From the NCBI RefSeq assembly GCF_001927245.1, contig NZ_MJUX01000003.1, positions 1 to 64,000 of the forward strand: 64,000 nucleotides of DNA, in the 5' to 3' direction. The notes under the pieces were generated by a model. The model did not search any database. It was not told the DNA's origin and saw nothing but the letters and a program-made list of their open reading frames with translations. The translations under genes and the position numbers were made by a program. Shown in pieces: positions 18,369 to 27,416 of the stretch (positions within the stretch are counted from its first letter, which is position 1; each line of letters begins with the position of its first letter). This stretch comes from Acuticoccus yangtzensis. GTDB lineage: Bacteria; Pseudomonadota; Alphaproteobacteria; Rhizobiales; Amorphaceae.

Positions 18369-20851
18369 AGGGGATCTGGCTCGCCGTCGGCGCGACGCTG
18401 ATCCTCCTCGCCGCCAGCTGGGGATGGCTGCAGAGCATCCGCGCGAACGAACACGCGAGCGCCCACGCGATGGCAGCGTTCGACGACTTCGTCACTGCCG
18501 AGAACGATTTGCATCGCGCGGTCCTCTCCGCCCGTGCCGGCTCACTCCGACACTACGACCCGCTCGTACGCGCGCTCGACGCCATGCTGCGTGCGCAGGA
18601 CCGTCTGCGGCGGACCGCACCGGCGCGCGACCTATTCATCCGTGCAGCCGATGCGCTGGGGCCGCGGATCGAGGCCGAGGACGCGTTGGTCGAGCGCTTC
18701 AAGAGCACGAACGCGCTGCTTCACAACTCGCTCGCCTACTTCAGCCGCCTCAGCGAAGACCTCGACGCGGCGGCGACACCTGCCGCCCGCAAGGCGGACG
18801 GGATCGCCACGGCGGTGCTCCACATCATCGTCGATCCGTCCCCGGCGAGCCTCGCGCAGCTCGATGCGGAGATCGCACGGATCGAGCCGATCCATCCGGA
18901 GCGTCATCCCGGTCTCTCTGCCCTCATCACGCACGCTCGCCAGCTTCGCCTCCTTCTGCCCGAGATGGAAGAGACGCTGGCCGCGCTCACCGATCTCGGG
19001 TCCGCGAACGGCCTCGCCACCGCACGCAACGCGCTTCTCTTCAGGCAGGCGAGCATCGCAGCGTCCGCCGATGCGGCCCGCTTTCTCCTCTACGCGATCG
19101 CACTCACGCTGGTCGGCCTGCTCGCCTGGGCTGGGGCTCAGCTTCGGGCGCGGATCCTACTGATCCGCCGGCGCGCAGCGATCGAGCATGTGGTCGCGAC
19201 GATCTCGCTTCGCTTCCTCGACACGCCGCGCGGGACGATGGAAGCGCAGCTCCAGCGCGCGCTGGGGGAGCTGGGAACGAGTTTCGGCGCCACGCGCGGC
19301 TGGTTCATCGTAAGTGCGCCGCTGAAGAGCGTGTACTGGGCGCGCGGTGGCCCGCCTTTCCCGCCCGGCTGGCCACGGGACGTCGTGGCGTGCATGACGA
19401 AGGCAGATCGGGGGGACGGCGGCATCGTACACATCGAAAATCTTCGCGCACGACGCGCGAGGATGCACACGCCGCTCGCCGGATCCTGCGGCGGAAGCCT
19501 TCTCTCTATCGCGCGTGTCAGCGGCGGTGAGGTCCGCGCGGTGCTGGGGTTCGACTGCCTTCGCGCACGCACATTTCGCGAGTCGGGCGCCGACCAGCTC
19601 CTTGCCTTGGCGTTCGACGTGCTGACCAACGCCGTCGCCAAGAGCGCGTTGGAGGAGGAGCGGGAGCGCCTGGAGGCGCACCTCCAGCACGCGCGGCGCA
19701 TGGAGACGGTGGGCGTCTTCACGAGCGGCATTGCGCATAACTTCAACAATATCATCGGCGCGATCATGGGCTATGCCGAGATGGCGTCGGTCGGCGCTGC
19801 GGCAGGCTCGCGCCTCGCCGAGCACATCGAGGCGATTGCGGCTGCGTCCGAGCGGGCACGACAGCTCGTGGATCAGATCCTCGGCTTCGGGCGCCGCAGC
19901 GAGAGCGTGCGCCGCGCGGTCCCCGTCGACGCGCTCCTCGCCGAGACCGTGTCGCTCCTTGCGACCTCGCTACCGCCGTGCGCGCGCCTCGACGTCGCAC
20001 GACCGCCGGATTCCCTTTCGGTCACGGCGGACCCCGGCCAGTTGCAACAGATTCTCCTCAACCTGTGCCGTAACGCAGCCGAGGCGATGGACGGCGACGG
20101 GACGGTTTCGCTTTCCGCCCGCCCCGTCGACCTAGCGGAGCCGCAGGGCGCCGGGGCGGACACGCTGGCGGCGGGCGCATATGTCGTCATCAGCGTGGAG
20201 GACGCCGGACGCGGCATGGACGAGGCGACGCTGGGGCGGATCTTCGAGCCCTTTTTCACCACCCGGCGGCAGGGCAACGGTCTCGGCCTCGCCACGGCGC
20301 TGGAGATCGCCCGCGATCACCATGGCACGATCACCGTACAGAGCACGCCAGGGGCCGGCAGCCGCTTTGAGGTCTGGCTGCCGCAGGCACCCGCGGTGGC
20401 GGCATGCGCGGACGATCGAGCGCTCCCGTATGGCGCCGGAGAAACGGTCATGCTGGTGGAGGCGGACGAGCGGCAGCGCATGCGGCTCGAGGAGGTGCTG
20501 GCCGCGCTGGGGTACGAGCCCGTCGCCTTCGCCGAGTGGGCGCGCGCCGTCGAAGCCGTCCGCGCCGCGCCGATGCGATTCGATGCCGCCGTGATCGTCT
20601 CGGGCGACGGAGTGTTCCTCGGCGCCGAATGCCCGGGCGCGCTTCACGAGGCTGTGCCGGAGATGCCCATCATCCTCTCCGCCCGAACCGCGAAGCGGTT
20701 CGACATCGGGCGGCTGACGGGTGCCGGCATCGCCGAGATGATCCCTTACCCGCCGACGCCGGCACAGCTTGCCGACGCGCTCGCGACATGGCTGAGCGCG
20801 GCGCGCGACCCTCGGACAAGCCTCGTGCTGGACACCGCCCCGCCCGCGTAG
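18365..20851 (+). CDS. VirA-like sensor histidine kinase
   Basis: An 828-residue kinase. A membrane helix at about 4-20 and another at about 236-256 enclose a helical periplasmic sensor region (DAHL-like). A GAF-like cytoplasmic domain (about 265-425) follows, then the HisKA box SGIAHNFNNIIGAIMGYAEM (His458) and an ATPase domain with NLCRNAAEAM, DAGRGMD and NGLGLATALEIA. The C-terminal receiver-like domain lacks the phospho-Asp (VIVSGDG) and is probably regulatory, as the C-terminal receiver of VirA is. It overlaps the peroxidase gene by ATGA. No other vir genes are nearby. The signal is unknown. Confidence 0.88.
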   Translation: MKGIWLAVGATLILLAASWGWLQSIRANEHASAHAMAAFDDFVTAENDLHRAVLSARAGSLRHYDPLVRALDAMLRAQDRLRRTAPARDLFIRAADALGPRIEAEDALVERFKSTNALLHNSLAYFSRLSEDLDAAATPAARKADGIATAVLHIIVDPSPASLAQLDAEIARIEPIHPERHPGLSALITHARQLRLLLPEMEETLAALTDLGSANGLATARNALLFRQASIAASADAARFLLYAIALTLVGLLAWAGAQLRARILLIRRRAAIEHVVATISLRFLDTPRGTMEAQLQRALGELGTSFGATRGWFIVSAPLKSVYWARGGPPFPPGWPRDVVACMTKADRGDGGIVHIENLRARRARMHTPLAGSCGGSLLSIARVSGGEVRAVLGFDCLRARTFRESGADQLLALAFDVLTNAVAKSALEEERERLEAHLQHARRMETVGVFTSGIAHNFNNIIGAIMGYAEMASVGAAAGSRLAEHIEAIAAASERARQLVDQILGFGRRSESVRRAVPVDALLAETVSLLATSLPPCARLDVARPPDSLSVTADPGQLQQILLNLCRNAAEAMDGDGTVSLSARPVDLAEPQGAGADTLAAGAYVVISVEDAGRGMDEATLGRIFEPFFTTRRQGNGLGLATALEIARDHHGTITVQSTPGAGSRFEVWLPQAPAVAACADDRALPYGAGETVMLVEADERQRMRLEEVLAALGYEPVAFAEWARAVEAVRAAPMRFDAAVIVSGDGVFLGAECPGALHEAVPEMPIILSARTAKRFDIGRLTGAGIAEMIPYPPTPAQLADALATWLSAARDPRTSLVLDTAPPA

Positions 20852-20905
20852 GACGGGACGAGGCTGCAAGGGACGGCCGCAAGGCCACCCCTCATCGCGG
20901 GCGCG

Positions 20906-22498
20906 TCAGATCCCGTGGGACGCGCGGATCATGTCGGCGCAACGCTCGCCGATCACGACACAGGGGGCCATTGTATTGCCACTGGTCACGTTCGGCATCA
21001 CCGAGGCGTCTGCAACCCGAAGGTGATCGACGCCATAGACCTTCAGCTCGCCATCGACGACCGACATCTCGTCCCGCCCCATCTTGGCGGTACCGGCCTG
21101 GTGCCAGAACGTCACCGCGGCGTTGCGCAGATAATCCTCCATCGCGGCGCGGGAGAGATTGCCGGGCAGGGCCTCGCCCTTCACAAGATCCTTGAACGCC
21201 GCGTCGCTGCCGAGTTCTCGCGCCAGCTCCAGCGTGGTGAACGCGGCCGCGATGTCATCCGGATGCGACAGCGTGTTGGCCACGATCCGGATCCGATCAC
21301 GCGCATCACAGCCCGTCAGGTGCAGCGATCCGCGGCTTTTGGGGTGTGCGAGGCCGGCGAACATCGTCCACCCGTTGGCCGGGACCGCGGACGAGGCGGT
21401 CTCAGCGCTCGGCACCGGGAATTCCAGCTGGCAGTGGAAGATGTCTGGCCGATCCAGCGCCGCATCGCTCGTCCAGTAAAGCGTGGCTTCGGAGCCGCCG
21501 TAGTTGACCGCTTGCGGCGCCTTGCACTCGAAGATGCAGCCGAAGGCGACATGGTCCTGGTGGTTCTGGCCGACGCCTGCGAGGTGCTGGACAATATCGA
21601 TCCCGTGACGGCGTAGCTCGTCTTCCGGCCCGATCCCCGACTGCATCAGGAGCTTCGGCGTATTCACGGCGCCCATCGACACGATGACCTCATGCCGTGC
21701 CTCATAGCGTGTGACCCGACCGTTCCTGATGACCTCGACGCCCCTGACCGCATCGCCGGAGTACGTGAGGCGGCTGACGAGCGTGTCCGTCAGGACGGTG
21801 AGGTTCGCCTGCCCCATCCGCGGGCGGACGTAGGAGCGGAAGACCGACGAACGCTGGCCGCCTTTCACCAGAAGATCGGTGATCGCCGCGCCACCGCGCC
21901 CTTCCATCATCGCGCCGTTCGGGCTGTCGAATGTGGGGATGCCGAGCCCGCGCGCTGCCTCCACCATCGCGGTGGCGACGGGTTGAGGGTCTTGCGCGGG
22001 GCTCACGTAGATCGGCCCGCCTTCGCCGCGGCGCTCCGGATCTCTGACGCCGTGCCAATCCTCGACCCGCTTGTAGATGTCGAGGACCGACTCGTAGCGC
22101 CACCCGGGATCGCCGGATGCTTCCGCGAAGTGCTCCCAGTCGTTCTTGTGGCCGCGCGCCCAGACGCCGACATTGATGCTGGAGCTGCCGCCGAGCAGCT
22201 TGCCCATGTTGAGCGCCATGCGTCGCCCGTTGAGGTGCTGGTTGGGCTCTGCCGAGAATGCCCAGTCGCGCGCCGAGCCGAGGTTTGCGGGCCATTGGCC
22301 CGGCGTCGTCACCTCGGGCACCTCATCGGTGCCGCCCGCCTCGATCAGAAGCACGCTCACCTGTGGGTTCTCCGCCAGGCGGCCCGCGACGACCGAACCG
22401 GCAGAGCCTGCGCCGCAGACGATGAAGTCGTAGGATCGATGGTGATCGCCGCCGTTGCCGCGCGCCGAAGCGGCACTCAGGGAGAATAATTCAGTCAC
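20906..22498 (-). CDS. GMC family FAD-dependent oxidoreductase (choline-dehydrogenase-like)
   Basis: A 530-residue flavoenzyme. The FAD-binding motif is VCGAGSAGSVVAGRL near the N-terminus, with the GMC signatures NMGKLLGGSSSINVGVWARG and SMGAVNTPKLLMQSGIGP. The active-site His is in TFWHQAGTAKMG. The C-terminal NVTSGNTMAPCVVIGERCADMI is typical. The start is taken as GTG 22498, five bases after GGAGG; longer in-frame starts read through the ribosome site. The substrate is an alcohol, sugar or choline-like compound that cannot be specified. Confidence 0.9.
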   Translation of the reverse strand: MTELFSLSAASARGNGGDHHRSYDFIVCGAGSAGSVVAGRLAENPQVSVLLIEAGGTDEVPEVTTPGQWPANLGSARDWAFSAEPNQHLNGRRMALNMGKLLGGSSSINVGVWARGHKNDWEHFAEASGDPGWRYESVLDIYKRVEDWHGVRDPERRGEGGPIYVSPAQDPQPVATAMVEAARGLGIPTFDSPNGAMMEGRGGAAITDLLVKGGQRSSVFRSYVRPRMGQANLTVLTDTLVSRLTYSGDAVRGVEVIRNGRVTRYEARHEVIVSMGAVNTPKLLMQSGIGPEDELRRHGIDIVQHLAGVGQNHQDHVAFGCIFECKAPQAVNYGGSEATLYWTSDAALDRPDIFHCQLEFPVPSAETASSAVPANGWTMFAGLAHPKSRGSLHLTGCDARDRIRIVANTLSHPDDIAAAFTTLELARELGSDAAFKDLVKGEALPGNLSRAAMEDYLRNAAVTFWHQAGTAKMGRDEMSVVDGELKVYGVDHLRVADASVMPNVTSGNTMAPCVVIGERCADMIRASHGI

Positions 22499-22635
22499 AT
22501 GCACCTCCGCAAACGGAACAAGCCGAAGGAATTTCCGGCGGACGTGCAGGTAGGCAGCGCGCATTACGGAGCGAGTACTGAAGAGTTACAGATGAAACAC
22601 TTGCATGACACCGAAAGGGGAGCGGGGAGGTGGGC

Positions 22636-23109
22636 TCAGAATGGCAGTCGTGTGTTGTCCTTCACCTCCTTCATGACGAAGAACGTGCGGGTTTGGCGCA
22701 CGCCGGGCAGTGCGATCAGCTTGGCTCCGTGCAGCTTGTTGAAGTCGGCCATGTCGCGCACGCGAATTTTGAGGAGATAGTCGAAGTCGCCGGCGACGAG
22801 GTTGCAGTCGAGGACCTCCTTCATCGCGAGGACCGCGGCTTCGAATTCGGCAAAGCTTTCGGGCGTCGAGCGGTCGAGCACCACGCCGACCATCACGAGC
22901 GCGCCGAGGCCGACTGCGGTGGGCGCGATCTCGGCCCGCACACCGGTGATGAAACCCTCCTCGAACAGCCGCTGCGTGCGCCTGTGGCACGTCGCGGCGC
23001 TGACGCTCACGCGCTGCGCAAGTTCGGCGTTCGTGAGCCGGCCCTCCGACTGAAGCAGGCGCAGGATCTTGAGGTCGATTCGATCAAGAGTGGCGGAAGA
23101 AACTTCCAT
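22636..23109 (-). CDS. acdR: Lrp/AsnC regulator of acdS
   Basis: A 157-residue Lrp-type regulator: helix-turn-helix [24 protein letters not shown] (about 22-45) followed by the RAM effector domain (about 65-150; [29 protein letters not shown]). It is divergent from acdS, the standard AcdR-acdS arrangement, and the shared region contains a palindrome. ACC or leucine would be the usual effector in this system. Because acdS here is internally deleted, the regulator may be an orphan. The start at 23109 is chosen over a longer in-frame start for family length. Confidence 0.85.
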   Translation of the reverse strand: MEVSSATLDRIDLKILRLLQSEGRLTNAELAQRVSVSAATCHRRTQRLFEEGFITGVRAEIAPTAVGLGALVMVGVVLDRSTPESFAEFEAAVLAMKEVLDCNLVAGDFDYLLKIRVRDMADFNKLHGAKLIALPGVRQTRTFFVMKEVKDNTRLPF

Positions 23110-23195
23110 TTTTGTTGCTTCTCTCGGACGATCTTCAAGGGATTTAACCAGGTACGCGCGCAAGTGGTAACTCAATCGCTCAACTTAGACAGCAC

Positions 23196-23211
23196 CTTTC
23201 ACAGTGAAAAG
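23196..23211. promoter_or_regulatory. Palindrome in the acdR-acdS divergent region
   Basis: CTTTCACAGTGAAAAG contains a perfect TTTCAC-A-GTGAAA inverted repeat. It is partly retained in the decayed copy at 16367-16381 (CTTTCAAACGAAAAG). Its position 37 bp before the acdS start and between divergent genes fits an Lrp-type AcdR box. Confidence 0.55.
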
Positions 23212-23247
23212 TCTAATCTCCAGCTGCTCCCAAGACGAGATTTCTCG

Positions 23248-23672
23248 ATGTCGCTTCTGGCCCAATTCGACCGTCATCCGCTCACATTCGGCCCAACGCC
23301 GATCGAGCGTCTGCCGCGCCTCTCCGATGCGATTGGCGGGTCGGTGGAGATCTGGACCAAGCGGGACGATTGCAAACCCGGCCTCGCCATGGGCGGCAAC
23401 AAACTACGAAAGCTCGAATACATCGTGCCGGACGCCAGACCCGGGCACAGGTGCGGCAGATCGTGGACGGCACGGCGGACCTCGTCGGCTTGGGACTCGC
23501 AGCCCGCACGGAGGCCATGATCATCGACCCCGTCTACGAGAGGAAGTCGATGCAGGGCCTCATCGACCTCACGCGCAAGGGCTTCTTCGCCGAAGGCTCG
23601 CGCGTGTCTTTCGCCCACCTCGGCGGCGCACCGGCCCTCAACGGGTACGGTTACACCTACCGCAACGGCTGA
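23248..23672 (+). pseudogene. acdS: ACC deaminase acdS, internally deleted
   Basis: The first 63 or so codons match the N-terminus of 1-aminocyclopropane-1-carboxylate deaminase, including FGPTPIERL and the PLP-lysine motif [11 protein letters not shown]. From about 23460, in a different frame, the C-terminus is recognisable: [29 protein letters not shown] and [19 protein letters not shown]. About 200 central residues of the usual 337 or so are missing and the two parts are out of frame, so no active enzyme can be made. The regulator gene on the other side is intact, which suggests that the loss is recent. Confidence 0.88.
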
Positions 23673-23765
23673 GCCCGCGTCAGCCAACCCCGCACTGAGG
23701 CTCGTACCGCCGGCGGTCCGTTCCGCCGGGGAACCCTTCCTGCAACCTCATCAACGGAGTCTGAA

Positions 23766-24527
23766 ATGCAACTGACCATCAATGCCGTCTCCCTTGCCGG
23801 TGCGGCTCTCCTTGCCCTGACTGCCCCACTGCCTGCCGGGGCCGAGCCGATCAGGAACGTCGTCATCGTGCACGGCGCCCTCGTCGACGGGTCCGGCTGG
23901 CGCGGCGTCTACGACCGGCTGACCGACCGCGGCTACAACGTCACGATCGTGCAGCCGCCGATGACGACGCTTGCCGACGACGTCGCGGCGACCCACCGCG
24001 TCCTGGAGCTGCAGGACGGACCCTCGGTCCTCGTCGGACACAGCTATGGCGGCATGATCATCACCGAGGCCGGCACCACGGATGATGTGGCGGGCCTGGT
24101 CTACATCGCTGCCTTCCAGCCGGACGAAGGCGAGACCCTCGCGGGCCTCGCCGGAAAAACCCCGCCGGCCACCACCGGCATCAAGGCGACGTCCGACGGC
24201 TTCCTCTATCTCGACCCCGCCGTCTTCGCGGCCGACTTCGCGGCGGACCTGCCCGCGGCGGATGCCGAATTCCTGGCGCATTCGCAGGTCTTCCCCGCGA
24301 CGGTGACGTTCGAGACGAAGATCTCTACTCCCTCCTGGAAGACAAAACCGAGCTGGGCGCTCATCCCGGGAAAAGACCGAGCGATCAACCCCGACCTGAT
24401 GCGTGAAATGGCGGAGCGGGCCGGCAGCAAGGTCGAGGAGATCGACGCGAGCCACGCCGTCTTCATCTCACGGCCCGACGCCGTGGTAGCAATCATCGAG
24501 GATGCCGCCAACGCGCTCGCCGACTGA
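23766..24527 (+). CDS. Exported alpha/beta hydrolase
   Basis: A 253-residue hydrolase with a signal peptide (about 1-26, LAGAALLALTAPLPAGA). VHGALVDGSGWRGVYDRL is typical of the plant-esterase/EstC-like group, and the nucleophile Ser is in VGHSYGGMIITE. The likely catalytic His is in DASHAVFISRPD. The domain TKPSWALIPGKDRAINPDL carries the acid region. It stands downstream of the acdS relic with about 90 bp between. The substrate is unknown. Confidence 0.85.
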   Translation: MQLTINAVSLAGAALLALTAPLPAGAEPIRNVVIVHGALVDGSGWRGVYDRLTDRGYNVTIVQPPMTTLADDVAATHRVLELQDGPSVLVGHSYGGMIITEAGTTDDVAGLVYIAAFQPDEGETLAGLAGKTPPATTGIKATSDGFLYLDPAVFAADFAADLPAADAEFLAHSQVFPATVTFETKISTPSWKTKPSWALIPGKDRAINPDLMREMAERAGSKVEEIDASHAVFISRPDAVVAIIEDAANALAD

Positions 24528-24676
24528 GCGCCGGCGAGCGGCTTCACTACAGCCGTAGTCTCGCCGCGCCCGGCTGAAATCGCGCGGTCGTCCGTCACTG
24601 TTCCCATCGAGCGTGACCCGTCACGGCGCGCTCGATGGCTCGCCTCAACCATGCGGGACGGAACAGGACTTCAGTC

Positions 24677-25507
24677 ATGCAACGCTCAGCGACCCTCTCC
24701 CACGTCGACACCTCGCACGGCCGCGTGGCCGTGGAAGACAGCAGGGAGGACAGTGGCACCGGCGGAACGCCGGTTGTTCTCCTCCACGGCAACTCGTCCT
24801 CCCGCGAGATCTTCGAACACCAGCGCCACTCCCCCTTCGCGAGAGGCCGGCGACTGATCGCCGTCGACTTCCCCGGCCACGGGGCCTCCGGCGATGCACA
24901 CGATCCGCTCCGCACCTACACACGCAGCGGTCTCGCCGACGTCATCACCGAGCTCTTCGCTATCATGCGCATCGGGGAGGCGATCGTCGTCGGCTGGTCG
25001 CTCGGCGGCCACGTCGGCATCGACCTCCTGTCGCGCTTCGCCGGGCTGAAGGGGCTCATGATCACCGGGACGCCGCCGGTGCGACCCGGCGCAATGGCGG
25101 AGGGATTCCACGCTTCTGCGCAACTCGGTTTCGCCGGCCGTCCCGATCTCTCGGACGAGGACGTGTCGGCCTTCGCGCGCGCAATGGTCGGCGACCCCGT
25201 CCCGCCGTTCCTCCCGGCTGCGATCCGCCGCACCGACAAGAGGTTCCGCGACGTCCTGTTCAAGGCCGCCCGCGCCGGCGCCGGAGGCGACCAGCGCGAT
25301 GCGGTGGAGACCAGTAAGGTTCCAATCGCCGTGGTGAACGGCGCCGCCGATCCGCTGGTCAATCTCGATTATTTCGACAGGATCGCCTACGGCAACTTGT
25401 GGGACGGCCACTGCCACCGGCTGCCGGGCGCAGGCCATGCCCCGTTCTGGCAACAGCCGGCAGCATTCAACGCCGTCCTGGGACGCTTCCTCGACTCGGT
25501 CGCGTGA
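24677..25507 (+). CDS. Alpha/beta hydrolase
   Basis: A 276-residue hydrolase: LLHGNSSSREIFEHQ for the oxyanion region, Ser in VGWSLGGHVGID, acid near NGAADPLVN, His in LPGAGHAPFWQQ. No signal peptide, so probably cytoplasmic. The start at 24677 has AGGA upstream and gives normal family length; an in-frame ATG at 24635 has no ribosome site. It is 13 bp from the PanE-like reductase and probably co-transcribed. Confidence 0.85.
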   Translation: MQRSATLSHVDTSHGRVAVEDSREDSGTGGTPVVLLHGNSSSREIFEHQRHSPFARGRRLIAVDFPGHGASGDAHDPLRTYTRSGLADVITELFAIMRIGEAIVVGWSLGGHVGIDLLSRFAGLKGLMITGTPPVRPGAMAEGFHASAQLGFAGRPDLSDEDVSAFARAMVGDPVPPFLPAAIRRTDKRFRDVLFKAARAGAGGDQRDAVETSKVPIAVVNGAADPLVNLDYFDRIAYGNLWDGHCHRLPGAGHAPFWQQPAAFNAVLGRFLDSVA

Positions 25508-25520
25508 GAGGGAACGCAAG

Positions 25521-26603
25521 ATGGACAAGGTCAAAACATCGGCGACCGTCGCGGGCGACGCGGCTCGCCGGCACCGCGCCACGGGGCTGACGGTGGCCGT
25601 GCTGGGCCTCGGCGGGATCGGCGCGGTCGCGGCCGGATATCTTCAGGCCGCAGGGCGCAATCGTATCATCGCCTGCGCCCGGCAGCCGCTCGAACGCATC
25701 GTGATCGAGCGGTCTCACGAGGAGCTCGCGGTCCAGCTCCAGGCGATCACCGATCCGAAAGACGCCGGCCCCGCCGATTGGGTCCTCCTCGCCACCAAGG
25801 CGCATCAAACGCTTTCGGTCGCGCCCTGGCTCGCGCGCCTGTGCCACCGCTCGACCCGCGTCGCGGTCTTGCAGAACGGGGTGCGACAGGTCGAAAGAAC
25901 CGCGCCGTGGATCAGCGAGGCAACGGTCGTTCCCGCCGTCGTCAGCTACAGCGGCGAACGGGTCAGCGCTGATCGCGTGGTGCTGCGTCAGCCGGCGGCC
26001 TTCGACCTCGCGGTTCAGGCTGACGCAGACGGCCGTGCGTTCAGCGATCTCTTTGCCGGAACGCCGCTGCGGATCCTCATCAGCGATAATCTCTCCACAC
26101 TCGCCTGGCGCAAGCTCCTCATCAATTCGGTTGCCAATCCGATCACCGCCCTCACGCTGCAGCGCCTCTCCGTCTTCCGGCGAGACGACATCCGCGCGCT
26201 CGCCGAGACCATGTTGAAGGAGGCCGTCGCGGTCGCTCGCGCAGACGGCGCACGGGTGACGGAGGACGACATCTCGCAGATCCTCGGCACCCTTCGCGAC
26301 ATCCCGGCTGACATGACCACCTCGATGCACCTCGATCGGCTGGCCGGCCGGGCGCTGGAGCTCGACGCCCTCAACGGGGCGATCGTGGCCGCCGGCGAAA
26401 GGCTCGGCTTTGCCGTGCCGCTCAACCGCGCGCTCCTGACTCTCCTGCGCGCGGCGCAAAGCGAGGAGCCCATGGTGCCGCGGCCGGATGACGCCGGGCG
26501 CCCCGACGATGGTGCGTCGCCGGCTGGCGCTCCGGCTGCGTTTGCGCCTGACGGTCCGCTCACAGAGCGCAATCGGCAAACCGCTCCAGCAGGAACTGCG
26601 TGA
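25521..26603 (+). CDS. PanE/ApbA family ketopantoate-reductase-like protein
   Basis: A 360-residue NAD(P)-dependent reductase. The Rossmann motif is VLGLGGIGAVAAGYL. LATKAHQT and LQNGV are typical of the family, and the catalytic Lys is in LAWRKLLINSVANPITAL. The C-terminal helical domain ends near residue 320; the last 45 residues are a Pro/Ala/Asp-rich tail. AGGGA lies upstream of the start. Ketopantoate reduction for coenzyme A is the archetype, but pairing with a hydrolase and the divergence leave other 2-oxoacid substrates possible. The 3' end overlaps a LysR remnant on the opposite strand. Confidence 0.85.
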   Translation: MDKVKTSATVAGDAARRHRATGLTVAVLGLGGIGAVAAGYLQAAGRNRIIACARQPLERIVIERSHEELAVQLQAITDPKDAGPADWVLLATKAHQTLSVAPWLARLCHRSTRVAVLQNGVRQVERTAPWISEATVVPAVVSYSGERVSADRVVLRQPAAFDLAVQADADGRAFSDLFAGTPLRILISDNLSTLAWRKLLINSVANPITALTLQRLSVFRRDDIRALAETMLKEAVAVARADGARVTEDDISQILGTLRDIPADMTTSMHLDRLAGRALELDALNGAIVAAGERLGFAVPLNRALLTLLRAAQSEEPMVPRPDDAGRPDDGASPAGAPAAFAPDGPLTERNRQTAPAGTA

Positions 26604-26706
26604 GAGCGCGCAGCTTTGCCGGCGGCGGACCGGCTGAGGGCGGGCGCACCACGTAGAGCCCGGCCCCGGGCGATCCAAATTGCGGCAGCACGACATCGAG
26701 CGCGCC
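26560..26706 (-). pseudogene. LysR regulator, C-terminal remnant
   Basis: The last 48 codons of a LysR effector domain: GALDVVLPQFG, YVVRPPSAGPPPAKLRALTQ and a terminal FLLERFADCAL. No helix-turn-helix or upstream portion is present; at about 26710 the reading switches to a phage-type hydrolase fragment in another frame. It overlaps the last 44 bp of the PanE-like gene on the other strand. Confidence 0.65.
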
Positions 26707-26716
26707 CAACCGTAGC

Positions 26717-27028
26717 GGGCCCGCACAGGAAGAGTGGCTCGAGCTCGGTGACCAGCGCAGGAAGGCTTTCGGCCGCGATCGCCCCGCCGCTGGCGACGGC
26801 GATGCTCGTCCCTTGGACGACGCCGGACTTCGCCAGCGGCTCGATGTCAGGCGGCAGCGCGACGTCGCGCGGCCAGCGATAGCCGAGCAGCTGGCTCGCG
26901 GAGTACGGCCGGATGCTGACGGCATCGCCCTGGTTGCCGCCGAGGACGAGGATGACGCCGTTCTTCGCGCGACCGGCGTAGAACCCGACGTGTCGCTGCC
27001 AACTGTCGCGCCTGCCGCGACAGAACAC
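26717..27028 (-). pseudogene. Phage-type TIGR02594 peptidoglycan hydrolase fragment
   Basis: The leftward reading WQRHVGFYAGRAKNGVILVL, followed by GGNQGDAVSIRPYSASQLLGYRWP, matches the C-terminal half of TIGR02594 NlpC/P60-like proteins common in alphaproteobacterial prophages. A following hydrophobic GTSIAVASGGAIAA could be a membrane segment. The catalytic Cys part is missing and both ends are broken by other fragments, so this is a remnant. Confidence 0.6.
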
Positions 27029-27080
27029 GACGACGCAGCCGATCGTCGATTTGTCGAGGTTGCGGCCCCAGCTGAGCCTC

Positions 27081-27266
27081 TATTACAACAGCCACGACGC
27101 GCTGCGCCGCCACCTCGCCGACTTCGTCGCAGCCTACAACTTCGCACGCCGTCTCAAGACCCTCAAAGGCCTCACGCCCTGCGAGTTCATCTGCACGACT
27201 TGGACGAATCAACCCGAACGGTTCACTCTCAACCCGCTCCAGCAAATGCCGGGACTAAACATTTAG
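27081..27266 (+). pseudogene. IS481 family transposase, C-terminal fragment
   Basis: The final 61 residues of an IS481-type integrase core: HLADFVAAYNFARRLKTLKG, LTPCEFICTTWT, and the typical C-terminus PERFTLNPLQQMPGLNI followed by TAG. The DDE catalytic region is absent. It sits 50 bp outside the left end of the tRNA-Ser element. Confidence 0.8.
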
Positions 27267-27316
27267 ACGAAAACCCGGCCGCAACCGGATCGAGAGAACC
27301 GTTTTGCAAGGGGCAA

Positions 27317-27333
27317 TGGCGGAGAGACAGGGA
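27317..27333 (+). repeat. Left attachment site
   Basis: TGGCGGAGAGACAGGGA, identical to the tRNA-Ser 3' end at 32158-32174. It overlaps the arm of an inverted repeat, CAGGGAG-CCATAT-CTCCCTG (27328-27347), that may be part of the integrase core site. Confidence 0.88.
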
Positions 27334-27394
27334 GCCATATCTCCCTGCTAGTTTGTTGCGATTGCTAGCTATATTGCGCCTTCTCGACTTTAAG

Positions 27395-27416
27395 CCCCAC
27401 ATTCCACCCCACATTT
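27395..27416 (+). repeat. 22-bp end repeat, left copy
   Basis: The sequence begins CCCCACATTCCACCCC and ends ACATTT. It has an internal duplication (CCCCACATT twice) and an identical copy, in the same direction, at 32028-32049. It lies 61 bp inside the left attachment site. Likely an arm-type binding site for the integrase. It is followed by an inverted repeat CACATTT-TCTG-AAATGTG (27410-27427). Confidence 0.7.
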
